From Pseudoalteromonas aurantia (GTDB lineage Bacteria; Pseudomonadota; Gammaproteobacteria; Enterobacterales; Alteromonadaceae), in contig NZ_PNBY01000008.1 in assembly GCF_005886875.1 (NCBI RefSeq), positions 1 through 64,000 of the forward strand: DNA of 64,000 bases. Reading direction: 5' to 3'. The position numbers were made by a program, and so were the translations under genes. Below are positions 25,355 to 33,380 of the stretch, one piece after another. The notes under the pieces were generated by a model that was not told the DNA's origin, made no database searches, and saw nothing but the letters and a program-made list of their open reading frames with translations. Numbering within the stretch: the first letter of the stretch is position 1; each line of letters opens with the position of its first letter.

Positions 25355-27388
25355 ATGACAGAGTATATAAACAACGCCTTAGGTGACGAATATTACCAAA
25401 GCTATGACAAAGATAAGCAATATCAGCAATTGTTGTTTAGGGCCGGAAAAGGGCTACAAAGCCGTGAGCTAAACGACTTACAGTTACAGGTTAGCCAGCA
25501 AGTAAAAGGGCTGGGTGATGTACTGCTAAAAAATGGCAGTGTGGTATCGGGTGGTGCCATAGCGGTCGATGCCAGCAAAAAAAGGGTGCAGTTAGGCGAT
25601 GCACAAGTTTATTTAAATGGCGCGGTACAGACTATTGCGGCGGCGCAGTTGCCTATATCGCTCAGCGGTAAAGTGAGCGTGGGGGTGTGGTTAACGCACA
25701 CGGTGGTTACTGAACTTACCGACCCTGACATGCTAGACCCAGCAGGTAAAGACTCGCCCGTTATTGCCCAAAACTTTAATGAGCCGGGTGCAGCACGATT
25801 AAAAGTGACGGGGCATTGGGGCAAAAGTGATACGCCCAGTGATCTTAATGACGCCGAACAAAGTGAGTTTTATGCGGTCTATCACATCGATGATGGTCAT
25901 GTATTACAAAATAGTGGTACGTCTAAGCAAGATCCAGTGACCTTGGCATTGGCCCGTTACGATCGAGAGTCGAACGGCGGCAGTTATGTGATTGAAGGGT
26001 TGGCATTGCGCTACTTAAACACACACTCTGTTGGTGAGGTTGCCAAGCAGTACTTTAGTGTGCAAGAGGGGAAAGCGCACATTAATGGTTATGAAGTAGC
26101 GTTTGATACGGCAGTGTCGGCTGCGTTTGATATTGTGCCACAAGAGCGTGAAATATCGAATGAGCCAACCAACTTTGTGCCCAACGAACAAGGAAAAATG
26201 GACATTGCGTTCGACTTTTTCCCTGTTAAGCGCGTTGAACAGGTTGTTGTTACTGCGAAAAAAACCGTGCAGATGACGCGGGGAAGTGAGCAAGGTGGTA
26301 AAGACCTATTACCCGATCTAAGTGTAAAACGCATAGTGACGGTCACTCAAGGCGACACAGTATATAGTCAAGGCATTAGTTTTACCTTTACGGGCAATGA
26401 TATTTCATGGCAATTAGGGGGCGAAGAGCCCGTTGTTGGCAGCACGTATTTTATAGAATACGAGTACAATGTTGATATACCTCATTCGGCATTGGTAAAC
26501 AGCGAAACGCACTACACGGTAACGCAACAGTTGCCAGATGGCGGCCAAGTGATCCCCGCTACAGAAATACGGGTAGATTATACCTACTTCATGCCTCGTA
26601 TAGACTTAATTGTGATCAACGCACGCGGTGAAGTGACATGTATTCAAGGTGCTTCAGCCATACGCAACCCCGTTAAACCACAAGTGCCAGAGCAGCATTT
26701 GCCTTTGGCATTTGTACACCAAAGATGGGGAAATACCGTACCGCGTATTGAGCTTGCCGCAATTCAAGCGGTAAATATGGCCGATATGCATTATATGCAA
26801 TCACAGATCAGCGATTTATACCATTTGCTGGCAATTGAGCGTTTACGCAACGACACCAACATTCAAGATGCCACCAGTAAATACGGCGTGTTTGTAGACC
26901 CGTTCTTAGATGACGACTTACGAGATGCCGGGCGTGCACAAAGCGCAGCGATCATTGATGGTGAGCTGCTGTTACCTATTGATGTGGAGGTTGATGTACT
27001 TAATCAAACCAGTGAGGCCACGTTATTACCTTATGAACTTGAAGATATCTTAGTACAAACCAGCCAAACGGGCAGTATGAAAGTGAACCCGTATCAAGCG
27101 TTTGAACCAGTACCAGCAAGGGTAACACTTACCCCAAGTGTTGATCATTGGACCCAAACACAACAAGTGTGGTCGAGCCCAATTACGCGTCGCTTTACCC
27201 AAGGAGGCGGGCGCATTCAACGTATTACCAGCCGTGTGACCGTTGAACGGGTGGGCACGCAAGTTCAGCAAGTTGAGTTTTTACGCCCTCGCTCGGTGGC
27301 ATTTACTCTCAAAGGCTTTGGCCCAAATGAAAAATTAGAGTCAGTCACATTTGATGGCGTTACGGTGACTGCGGAGGCAACATCATGA
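25355..27388 (+). CDS. DUF4815-type large tail/baseplate protein (677 aa)
   Basis: The N-terminus (YQQLLFRAGKGLQSRELNDL, about 23-42, then LKNGSVVSGGAI) is typical of the DUF4815 proteins found in phage and tailocin clusters, where a sequence like 'LFRPGxALQARELNQLQ' precedes a long beta-rich body. The body includes an RYDRESNGGSYVIEGLALR segment and a FVDPFLDDDLRDAGRAQ segment (about 510-527). DUF4815 proteins are thought to be fibre- or baseplate-associated; no enzymatic motif is visible. The stop overlaps the next start (ATGA), so the two halves are made together. The style is T4-like and unlike the P2-like rest of the locus, suggesting import as a block. Confidence 0.65.
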   Translation: MTEYINNALGDEYYQSYDKDKQYQQLLFRAGKGLQSRELNDLQLQVSQQVKGLGDVLLKNGSVVSGGAIAVDASKKRVQLGDAQVYLNGAVQTIAAAQLPISLSGKVSVGVWLTHTVVTELTDPDMLDPAGKDSPVIAQNFNEPGAARLKVTGHWGKSDTPSDLNDAEQSEFYAVYHIDDGHVLQNSGTSKQDPVTLALARYDRESNGGSYVIEGLALRYLNTHSVGEVAKQYFSVQEGKAHINGYEVAFDTAVSAAFDIVPQEREISNEPTNFVPNEQGKMDIAFDFFPVKRVEQVVVTAKKTVQMTRGSEQGGKDLLPDLSVKRIVTVTQGDTVYSQGISFTFTGNDISWQLGGEEPVVGSTYFIEYEYNVDIPHSALVNSETHYTVTQQLPDGGQVIPATEIRVDYTYFMPRIDLIVINARGEVTCIQGASAIRNPVKPQVPEQHLPLAFVHQRWGNTVPRIELAAIQAVNMADMHYMQSQISDLYHLLAIERLRNDTNIQDATSKYGVFVDPFLDDDLRDAGRAQSAAIIDGELLLPIDVEVDVLNQTSEATLLPYELEDILVQTSQTGSMKVNPYQAFEPVPARVTLTPSVDHWTQTQQVWSSPITRRFTQGGGRIQRITSRVTVERVGTQVQQVEFLRPRSVAFTLKGFGPNEKLESVTFDGVTVTAEATS

Positions 27389-28590
27389 TAAAAGCCAATC
27401 AGCAAGGAGAAGTTACAGGGCGTTTTACCATTCCAAGTAACATTCCGGCAGGTAGAAAGCGGGTAGAGTTTACAGGCGCGGGTAAATCAAACGGCAGTGC
27501 GGTTTATACCGGCAGTGGCACCATTCGTGTTGAGACCATGCGCCAAGTAAATACCTTAATTACTCAGCGTTACGACCCACTCGCACAAACTTTTACCCTT
27601 GAGCAAAACCGCTTTATTGCGGCGGTGGACTTATGGTTTAAAGCCAAGGGCCCAGAGGCGGTACAAGTACAAATTCGCGAGGTGGTGCAAGGTGTGCCAA
27701 CGCAAAATGTGCTTGCGCAAACCAGCGTAGACAGTGCTGACATTCACTTAGGTGAGCAATTTACGCGCTTTAGTTTTACGCCAGTGTACTTATTAGCCGG
27801 TCAAGAATACGCCATTGTGGTATTAACCGATGGAGCTGAGCACGAAGTGGCCATCTCAGAGCTGGGCCAATTCGACGCGCAAACAGGCTGGGTGACCAGT
27901 CAGCCTTATCAGGTAGGGGTATTACTGTCGTCGAGTAATGCCAGTACTTGGACGCCGCATCAAACGCGCGATTTAACCTTTAGGTTAAAAGCCGCCAAGT
28001 TTACTAACACAACGCAAACCCTAGATTTGGGGAGCGTGAGCGCTGAGCAAATTACCGATGTAATGGCGTTGGCTGTTGTGCAGCGGCCCAGTGCCAATAC
28101 CGATGTTGAATTTACCATTAGCAGTAATGACAGTGCGTTTAGCACACAAACCTTGCAAGAATGGCAGCCAGCACAATTACCCGCGGCCTTTACGGGGCAA
28201 TTAAGCGTTAAAGCCCATTTGCGCGGTAGCCAAACATTGAGCCCCATATTGTTTGCCGATAGCCAATGCGCCAAAGGCGTTGTTACCCCCTCAGCCGATT
28301 ATATTTCCCGAGCGATTAATTGCCGTCGAGGCGGGCAGTTTACTGTGAGCTTTGAAGCGAATTTACCGACCAATGCCACCGTGAACGTGTTTGTTGAAAA
28401 GCAAACAGAGAGTGGTCTGAGCTGGGCTAAGTTAGAGGTCGATGCGGTACAAGAATTGGCAGACAGTTGGCAGCAAATAGATTGCCGGTTAACGAATATC
28501 GAGCAAGACAGTATACGTGTAAAACTGGTACTCACTGGCACCGCGTCAAGCAGGCCAAGAGTGCGTAATTTGAGGGCGTTTTCAACCTAA
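27385..28590 (+). CDS. Tail protein with DPLAQTF motif, partner of the DUF4815 protein
   Basis: The 401-residue product contains RYDPLAQTFTLEQNRFIAAV (about residues 66-85) and VQVQIREVVQGVPTQNVL, the phrasing seen in large structural proteins of T4-like phages, where 'DPLAQSF...TSIDLFF...VQIR' marks a beta-sandwich module. Several further beta-sandwich-like repeats follow, with the Cys-containing INCRRGGQFTVSFEANL near residue 311. In other phages this part is often fused to a DUF4815-like region; here it is a separate gene overlapping by four bases. A carbohydrate-binding or fibre-holding role is plausible but not shown. Confidence 0.55.
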   Translation: MIKANQQGEVTGRFTIPSNIPAGRKRVEFTGAGKSNGSAVYTGSGTIRVETMRQVNTLITQRYDPLAQTFTLEQNRFIAAVDLWFKAKGPEAVQVQIREVVQGVPTQNVLAQTSVDSADIHLGEQFTRFSFTPVYLLAGQEYAIVVLTDGAEHEVAISELGQFDAQTGWVTSQPYQVGVLLSSSNASTWTPHQTRDLTFRLKAAKFTNTTQTLDLGSVSAEQITDVMALAVVQRPSANTDVEFTISSNDSAFSTQTLQEWQPAQLPAAFTGQLSVKAHLRGSQTLSPILFADSQCAKGVVTPSADYISRAINCRRGGQFTVSFEANLPTNATVNVFVEKQTESGLSWAKLEVDAVQELADSWQQIDCRLTNIEQDSIRVKLVLTGTASSRPRVRNLRAFST

Positions 28591-28599
28591 GGAGGGTCT

Positions 28600-28917
28600 A
28601 TGACTGTAGACAATAAAACCCCACATCAACAATACCCACTGCCACACCCAACCAATCAACTTGACCAAGATGTGTTAAGACTCGCCGAAGCGCTAAAAGC
28701 CGTTGATAGCAATGTATATGCGCTACTACAAGCCGATAAAAGTGCCAACGAAGCCAGAGAAACACTTAAAAAAGCACTAGAGGAAAACGATGAAACCCTC
28801 GACGAGAAGCTAACCACTCTTGAAGACAAGCACGAAGCCCAGGTTGAAGCATCCACAAAACAAGCACGTAAACACAAGCTCAACCAATTGTTGGGCGAAT
28901 CAATTTTTCCACTATAA
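28600..28917 (+). CDS. Short coiled-coil tail protein of the DUF4815 set
   Basis: The 105-residue product starts after an AAGGAGG site. It has a proline-rich leader with HPTNQLDQDVLRLAEALKAV, a pattern I associate with small proteins beside DUF4815 genes in tailocin clusters. A charged coiled coil runs from about residue 40 to 95 (KSANEARETLKKALEENDE onward), and it ends NQLLGESIFPL. Probable trimeric stalk segment linking the DUF4815 proteins to the fibre encoded next. No membrane segment or signal peptide. Confidence 0.5.
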   Translation: MTVDNKTPHQQYPLPHPTNQLDQDVLRLAEALKAVDSNVYALLQADKSANEARETLKKALEENDETLDEKLTTLEDKHEAQVEASTKQARKHKLNQLLGESIFPL

Positions 28918-28926
28918 GAGGATATT

Positions 28927-30306
28927 ATGGCAACAATACAAAATGCCGTACAGGCCATGGTTGATAAACTGGTGACTGATATGAAAGGCAGTACACCGTT
29001 ATCAGCAGAAGACCAAGCGCTCGTCAGTAATGCAATAACCAAGTTAGCAGACAACGACCGATTAGAAAAAGCCATTATTGCGGTGGCAGAAGAACACTTA
29101 GATGTTGCTACCGGTGAGCTAACGAACGCGAGTACAGTGGTACAAGAATTAAAAACACAGTTAGCGGCACAAGTCACTAATTTAGCCTTACTCCCTACGT
29201 TAGAAACAACGTTTAATACCATGTCAGATGCACTTGTCTCAAAAGTCGCAGAAGCAATCAGTGATTTACCCGCAAAATTAGTAGACCCGACATATCGATT
29301 AGCAGAGCCCGAGTTTAAATTAGACTTTTACGACAATACGACTTCTTTATTACAAAGCGGTGGCCAAACATTTGGTGCATATAACACCATTAGTTTAGTG
29401 AATTATGATGCAAATACATTTTGTGTTTATTTTGATGGGGGCAATAAAACCAGCGCTACCAATAAAGCGACGCTCATGACATTGAATGCGCAAGGTGAGG
29501 TATCGCAATCATCGAGAGCAACGCAGTTATTAACCTCTAATGGACAAGATAAATTAGGGTTGTGTGTATTACCGTCGCAAGAAACGACGTTATTTACCTA
29601 TATTACGGCATCAAAGCAATTGACGGTATATAAAAGCGGTAGTTTTACAACTGAAGCGACTCAAGACACTGAGTACTTTAAAATATATCAAGATAAAGTC
29701 ACCAAATGCCTATATACCGTTGATGCCAAAATTTTAAATGAATTTGATGGTCAGGTATGGGTACAAAAACGTGACCAAGTATTTAATAGCGAGAGTGAGT
29801 TTGATGCTTGGGCTGCAAGTCAAGCATTACTGCCTCTACATGAAAAGGTTTTAATCCCATACTCGAGCCATATTGACATAGACAGTCGTTCTGGTTACTC
29901 ATCAGGGCTTTCATATTTAGATATTACCAGACCAAGTTTTAAAACTGAGTTAGCAATTAAAAATGGATCTTTTATTGATATACCTGTTGTTGGGAACCAA
30001 AAAATTACGCGTTATAGTCAAGAGGAGTTAGTGCATACTTCAAATTCGTATCAGTTTACTCGGAGCTTTAAAGGTAAAGTATTACTGCCAAATATTCATA
30101 AGCCAATCAAGGCAAGCTTGGAATCGGTCGTGCCGGGTAATAACCATTATCATAATAGTGAGCATTATCACTCGCATCGTGCTCCTCAGTTAATTGCTTT
30201 TTCCCCTATTCACAGGGCGCTCATTGTCTATCAATATTTTCGATTTTATAACAGCAGCAATAGTTCTGATTCTGGAAAAACACTTTGTCGCGTCTACTTT
30301 GATTAA
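28927..30306 (+). CDS. Tail fibre of the DUF4815 set (459 aa)
   Basis: Residues 1-120 are helical, with regular heptads (VDKLVTDMKGSTPLSAEDQA onward), suggesting a trimeric shaft. From about residue 125 the protein is beta rich, with repeated short blocks (ISLVNYDANTFCVYFDGG, LGLCVLPSQETTLFTYI) that could form a propeller, and a His-rich patch (NNHYHNSEHYHSHR, about residues 397-410) that could bind metal. The end (LIAFSPIHRALIVYQYFRFY) is aromatic. AGAGGA precedes the start and the next gene follows closely, as for the tip at 11023. Receptor unknown. Confidence 0.6.
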   Translation: MATIQNAVQAMVDKLVTDMKGSTPLSAEDQALVSNAITKLADNDRLEKAIIAVAEEHLDVATGELTNASTVVQELKTQLAAQVTNLALLPTLETTFNTMSDALVSKVAEAISDLPAKLVDPTYRLAEPEFKLDFYDNTTSLLQSGGQTFGAYNTISLVNYDANTFCVYFDGGNKTSATNKATLMTLNAQGEVSQSSRATQLLTSNGQDKLGLCVLPSQETTLFTYITASKQLTVYKSGSFTTEATQDTEYFKIYQDKVTKCLYTVDAKILNEFDGQVWVQKRDQVFNSESEFDAWAASQALLPLHEKVLIPYSSHIDIDSRSGYSSGLSYLDITRPSFKTELAIKNGSFIDIPVVGNQKITRYSQEELVHTSNSYQFTRSFKGKVLLPNIHKPIKASLESVVPGNNHYHNSEHYHSHRAPQLIAFSPIHRALIVYQYFRFYNSSNSSDSGKTLCRVYFD

Positions 30307-30315
30307 GGAATGAAT

Positions 30316-30831
30316 ATGTTTATTTGGTGTAATGAAAAACAAGCAATAAAGTTAAACGGGACGTATTTGTTGACGCACCCTGAAACTGGTGAGCGTTGGG
30401 TTGATAGTGAACAAGCGCAGCAGTGGTATTCACAGTATGAAGCGAATTCAGTCGAGCAGGACTTAGTTACTGAAACAGAATTAACAAACGTTGAGCTGAA
30501 AAGCGTGGTAGGTGCTATTCGAACACCGTCACACTTTGTAAAAGGTCAAGAGATCAAAATAACAACCGCTGAAAATACAGATGTGACTTTGACTGGGTCT
30601 TTAGCCATTTCAGATGAAACCTTCTTGTTACCGGTATTGCGGGATGATGGCCGTCGTCTTTACTTCCCGATTGCCGTAGTGGATGGTGAGTTTACTGCTG
30701 TTTTTAACTTTCCAACATCAGGCAAATATACGGTGAGCACGGAGTTACTGAACGAAGAGTTCGCACAGCCGCGCTTTAGTGCTGACTTACTGACTTTTTA
30801 CGTTGTACGTCAAACTGCAAATGCAGCCTAA
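30316..30831 (+). CDS. Small conserved protein closing the DUF4815 set (paralogue of 11968-12486)
   Basis: The start is taken at ATG 30316, seven bases after AAGGA; the ATG at 30310 is too close to the site. The 171-residue product begins FIWCNEKQAIKLNGTYLL and has a FVKGQEIKITTAENTDVTL strand. It then shares with the cassette B protein the pattern TGSLAISD, GRRLYFPIAVVDGEF and ELLNEEFAQPRF. The repeated placement after a fibre tip is the only clue to function (fibre chaperone or cap). The stop is followed after one base by the GGTCAGCATTGACC element of the duplicated region. Confidence 0.5.
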   Translation: MFIWCNEKQAIKLNGTYLLTHPETGERWVDSEQAQQWYSQYEANSVEQDLVTETELTNVELKSVVGAIRTPSHFVKGQEIKITTAENTDVTLTGSLAISDETFLLPVLRDDGRRLYFPIAVVDGEFTAVFNFPTSGKYTVSTELLNEEFAQPRFSADLLTFYVVRQTANAA

Positions 30832-30832
30832 C

Positions 30833-31816
30833 GGTCAGCATTGACCTGTTTCAAACCGTAAAATTCGCTAATATACACCCATGCTAGACAACAGGCCCAA
30901 CAGGGTTTGCCGCTAGCACAGTGAGCTGATTTGAAGGTTTGCTGACACAATCCCAACTTGTACTATTGAAAGCCGGTTTAGTTGACTTTTTAAGTGTAAC
31001 TAAATCGGCTTTTTGTTGTGGGGTGAAGAGGGTTCAGAAAAGCATTTTTTGTAAGAGTGTGTATAAAACAAAGCCCAAAGCCTAAAGTATAAAACCTTCG
31101 TCTCCCTGAACTTGATTCAGGGTCCATGTTTTTTAGCGCTAGTGTTAAGTTACACATGGTCGTTAATACAAAAATGGATCCTGACCTGCGTCAGGAAGAC
31201 AAGGGTATGGTGCGAAGTATTATAAGAAGTCATCATTTGAGTAAGTACTTAGGTAATTTAATCCATCGTCTCCCTGAACTTGATTCAGGGTCCATGTGTT
31301 TTTGAGCACTGGTGTTAAGTTACACTCGGGTGTTAATACAAAGATGGATCCTGACCTGCGTCAGGAAGACAATAATATAGGCGCATTACAATGTAGTGGT
31401 CATCATTTGAGTAAGTACTTAGGTAATTTAAATCATCGTCTCCCTGAACTTGATTCAGGGTCCATGTGTTTTTGAGCACTGGTGTTAAGTTACACTCGGG
31501 CGTTAATACAAAAATGGATCCTGACCTTCGTCAGGAAGACAATGGTGTTAGCGCATTACAATGTAGATACAAGTGGTCATCATTATTTAAGCAGAGCTCA
31601 TGCGCTTTAAATCATCGTCTCCCTGAACTTGATTCAGGGTCCATATGTTTTTGAGCGCTGGTGTTAAGTTACACATGGGCTTTAATACAAAGATGGATCC
31701 TGACCTTCGTCAGGAAGACAAGGGTGTGGTGCTAAGTGTTTTTATTACGTTATAAGCTCAATAAAAAAACACTCAAAATGGTTTGCTACGGCGAATCATT
31801 CTGACTGTTTTTAAAG
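30833..31816. repeat. Duplicated regulatory/repeat unit, copy 1 (expanded)
   Basis: The unit begins with the palindrome GGTCAGCATTGACC, then CTGTTTCAAACCGTAAAA, a TAATAT box, a TGCTAG...CTAGCA stem and a terminator, and continues with conserved filler (GAAGAGGGTTCAGAAAAGC). It holds four composite inverted repeats and closes with GCGAATCATTCTGACTG. Copy 2 follows directly. The copies share most of the sequence outside the expanded inverted-repeat part. Confidence 0.8.
30876..31015 (+). ncRNA. Candidate small RNA or terminated leader, copy 1
   Basis: A TAATAT box (30869-30874) is followed by a stem TGCTAG/CTAGCA (30882-30887 with 30913-30918), conserved CAGTGAGCTGATTTGAAGGT and an intrinsic terminator (AGCCGGTTTAGTT with AACTAAATCGGCT, then TTTTT, ending near 31015). 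It has no convincing open frame. Copy 2 keeps the stems although the loop bases differ. The 5' end is a guess and no matching -35 box is clear. Confidence 0.45.
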
Positions 31817-32182
31817 GGTCAGCATTGACCTGTTTCACACCGTAAAATTCGCTAATATATACCCATGCTAGACAACAAGCTCAAACGGGTTTGCAGCTAG
31901 CACAGTGAGCTGATTTGAAGGTTTGCTAACACATCTAACTTGTCCAGATAAAGCCGGTTTAGTTGACTTTTAAAGTCGCACTAAATCGGCTTTTTGTTGT
32001 GGGGTGAAGAGGGTTCAGAAAAGCATTTTGGAAAGAATGCGTATAACACAAAACCTAAAGCCTAAAGTATAAAACCTTCGTCTCCCTGAACTTGTTTCAG
32101 GGTCCATGTGTTTTGGGCGCTGGTGTTAAGTTACACATGGGCGTCAATACAAAGGTGGATCCTGACCTGCGTCAGGAAGACA
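31099..32182. repeat. Five composite inverted repeats (CCCTGAA/TTCAGGG and TCCTGAC/GTCAGGA)
   Basis: Element a (CCCTGAACTTGATTCAGGG) occurs at about 31104, 31272, 31442, 31621 and 32084; element b (TCCTGACCTGCGTCAGGA or a close variant) at about 31178, 31348, 31518, 31697 and 32158. They always alternate a then b, about 75 bases apart, joined by a conserved GTTAAGTTACAC link. The first four pairs repeat every 168-179 bases. Frames crossing them are repeat translations, not genes. Confidence 0.85.
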
Positions 32183-32277
32183 AGGGTGTGGTGCTAAGTG
32201 TTTGTATTACGTTATAAGCTCAATAAAAAACATTCAAAATGGTTTGCCACGGCGAATCATTCTGACTGTTTTTAAAC
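31817..32277. repeat. Duplicated regulatory/repeat unit, copy 2
   Basis: It repeats copy 1 in order (palindrome, TAATAT box, TGCTAG stem, terminator, inverted repeats, GCGAATCATTCTGACTG end) but has only one composite inverted repeat instead of four, so it is 461 bases against 984. A third, partial copy starts at 32278. Confidence 0.8.
31860..31996 (+). ncRNA. Candidate small RNA or terminated leader, copy 2
   Basis: It has the same architecture as 30876-31015: TAATAT at 31853-31858, TGCTAG (31866-31871) paired with CTAGCA (31897-31902), and a terminator AGCCGGTTTAGT with ACTAAATCGGCT then TTTTT. The inner terminator stem here is GACTTT/AAAGTC, stronger than in copy 1. Loop sequences differ while paired bases are kept, which suggests selection on structure. 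Confidence 0.45.
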
Positions 32278-32436
32278 GGTCAGCATTGACCTGTTTCAAA
32301 CCGTAAAAACCGGTAATATATACCTAAGCTGGTTAATCAAAGAAAAGATATACAACGTTGTTATTAATGAATAATAACTCGTTTTACATAGATTCCAACT
32401 CCACCAATTGAGCCTACACACTGTGTAGGCTTTTTT
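32278..32436 (+). promoter_or_regulatory. Third copy of the regulatory element plus terminator before cassette D
   Basis: The block GGTCAGCATTGACC...ACCGTAAAA (32278-32307) and a TAATAT box (32314-32319) are kept, but the sequence then diverges. It ends in a different intrinsic terminator, AGCCTACAC-ACT-GTGTAGGCT-TTTTT (32411-32436), 27 bases before the J start at 32463. A transcript from this element would have to read through that terminator to express cassette D, so attenuation or antitermination is possible. Confidence 0.5.
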
Positions 32437-32462
32437 ATGGATGCAAATAAAAGGTGCTTAAG

Positions 32463-33380
32463 ATGAATATGTTTAATCTACTCGATATGTCAAAAGTACC
32501 ATTGCCCGATAGCATCACGGTGTTGGACTATGAACAAAAGCTTAAAGAGCTAAAAGAAAAGCTATTAGCAAAACACCCTGAATTTTCAGATGCGCTGACC
32601 TTAGAATCAGAGCCACTGGCCATCATGCTAGAAATGATGGCGTATCAAGCTTTGTTATTTGACGGCAAAGTGAATGATGCCATAAAAGGTAATATGTTAG
32701 CGTCGGCGACAGGCAATGATTTAGACGCTATTGCGGCGCGATATAATTTATCTCGCCAAGCTGCGAGCTCAAATATTCATGAAAAAGAAAGCGATACGCG
32801 CTTTAGGCGTCGTATTCAAATGGTATTTGAAGGGTTAAACACCGCAGGAAGCAAGCAGGCATATCAGTTTCATGCATTATCGGCAGACCCGCGGGTGAAA
32901 GATGTGTATGTACATAGTCCGCAACCTTGCGTTGTAGAACTCACCGTATTGAGCCATGAAGGGCACGGTTTGCCCTCTACAGAGTTAGTTGAAAAACTAC
33001 GCAACCATTTTGGTTTATTGCCTGATGGCAGTGGGCCAAGTGAAGAGGCGTCAAAAGTGAGGCCATTGGGCGATAAAGTGTCGATTTTCACCCCAAATGT
33101 TGTGCCGTATCATATTGAGGTTAACTTGGTGATTGCTCCCGGGCCTTCGGCATCAAGTGTTGAAGCGACCGTTAAAGCCGCGCTTGACGAATATAGTGCA
33201 CAGCAAACATTACTAGGGCGAGACATTAGCCAGATGGGGCTCTTTAGTGCCATTAATCAACCGGGTGTTGAAAAAGGCCAAGTAGTAAGCCCAAGTACTG
33301 ACATACAGGTACCTGCCGACTCAGTCGCACACTGCACAGGTATGGTGATTAATGCATCGGTGCGCAGAGGCGATGAATGA
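32463..33380 (+). CDS. Baseplate J protein, cassette D
   Basis: ATG 32463 lies eight bases after AAGG; the in-frame GTG at 32454 overlaps that site. The 305-residue protein is a gpJ-type wedge component: TLESEPLAIMLEMMAYQALL (about 43-62), ASATGNDLDAIAARYNLSR and SADPRVKDVYVHSPQP, with GHGLPSTELVEKL beyond. It resembles the cassette B J closely enough to suggest common descent, with an extra SSNIHEKESDTR insertion. As the J nearest the tail-engine genes and with a complete set behind it (I, collar, fibre, chaperone), it may be the default baseplate version. The stop overlaps the I start. Confidence 0.85.
   Translation: MNMFNLLDMSKVPLPDSITVLDYEQKLKELKEKLLAKHPEFSDALTLESEPLAIMLEMMAYQALLFDGKVNDAIKGNMLASATGNDLDAIAARYNLSRQAASSNIHEKESDTRFRRRIQMVFEGLNTAGSKQAYQFHALSADPRVKDVYVHSPQPCVVELTVLSHEGHGLPSTELVEKLRNHFGLLPDGSGPSEEASKVRPLGDKVSIFTPNVVPYHIEVNLVIAPGPSASSVEATVKAALDEYSAQQTLLGRDISQMGLFSAINQPGVEKGQVVSPSTDIQVPADSVAHCTGMVINASVRRGDE

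Noticed and set aside
30841..30874. Standard sigma-70 promoter TTGACC...TAATAT in the duplicated unit
   Set aside because: The spacing between the two hexamers is 22 bases, too long for a standard promoter; the block is kept as a conserved element of unknown use.
31466..31654. Possible small protein of 62 codons
   Set aside because: It is the translation of the a/b inverted-repeat units, shows no ribosome site, and its DPDLRQED stretch simply reflects element b.
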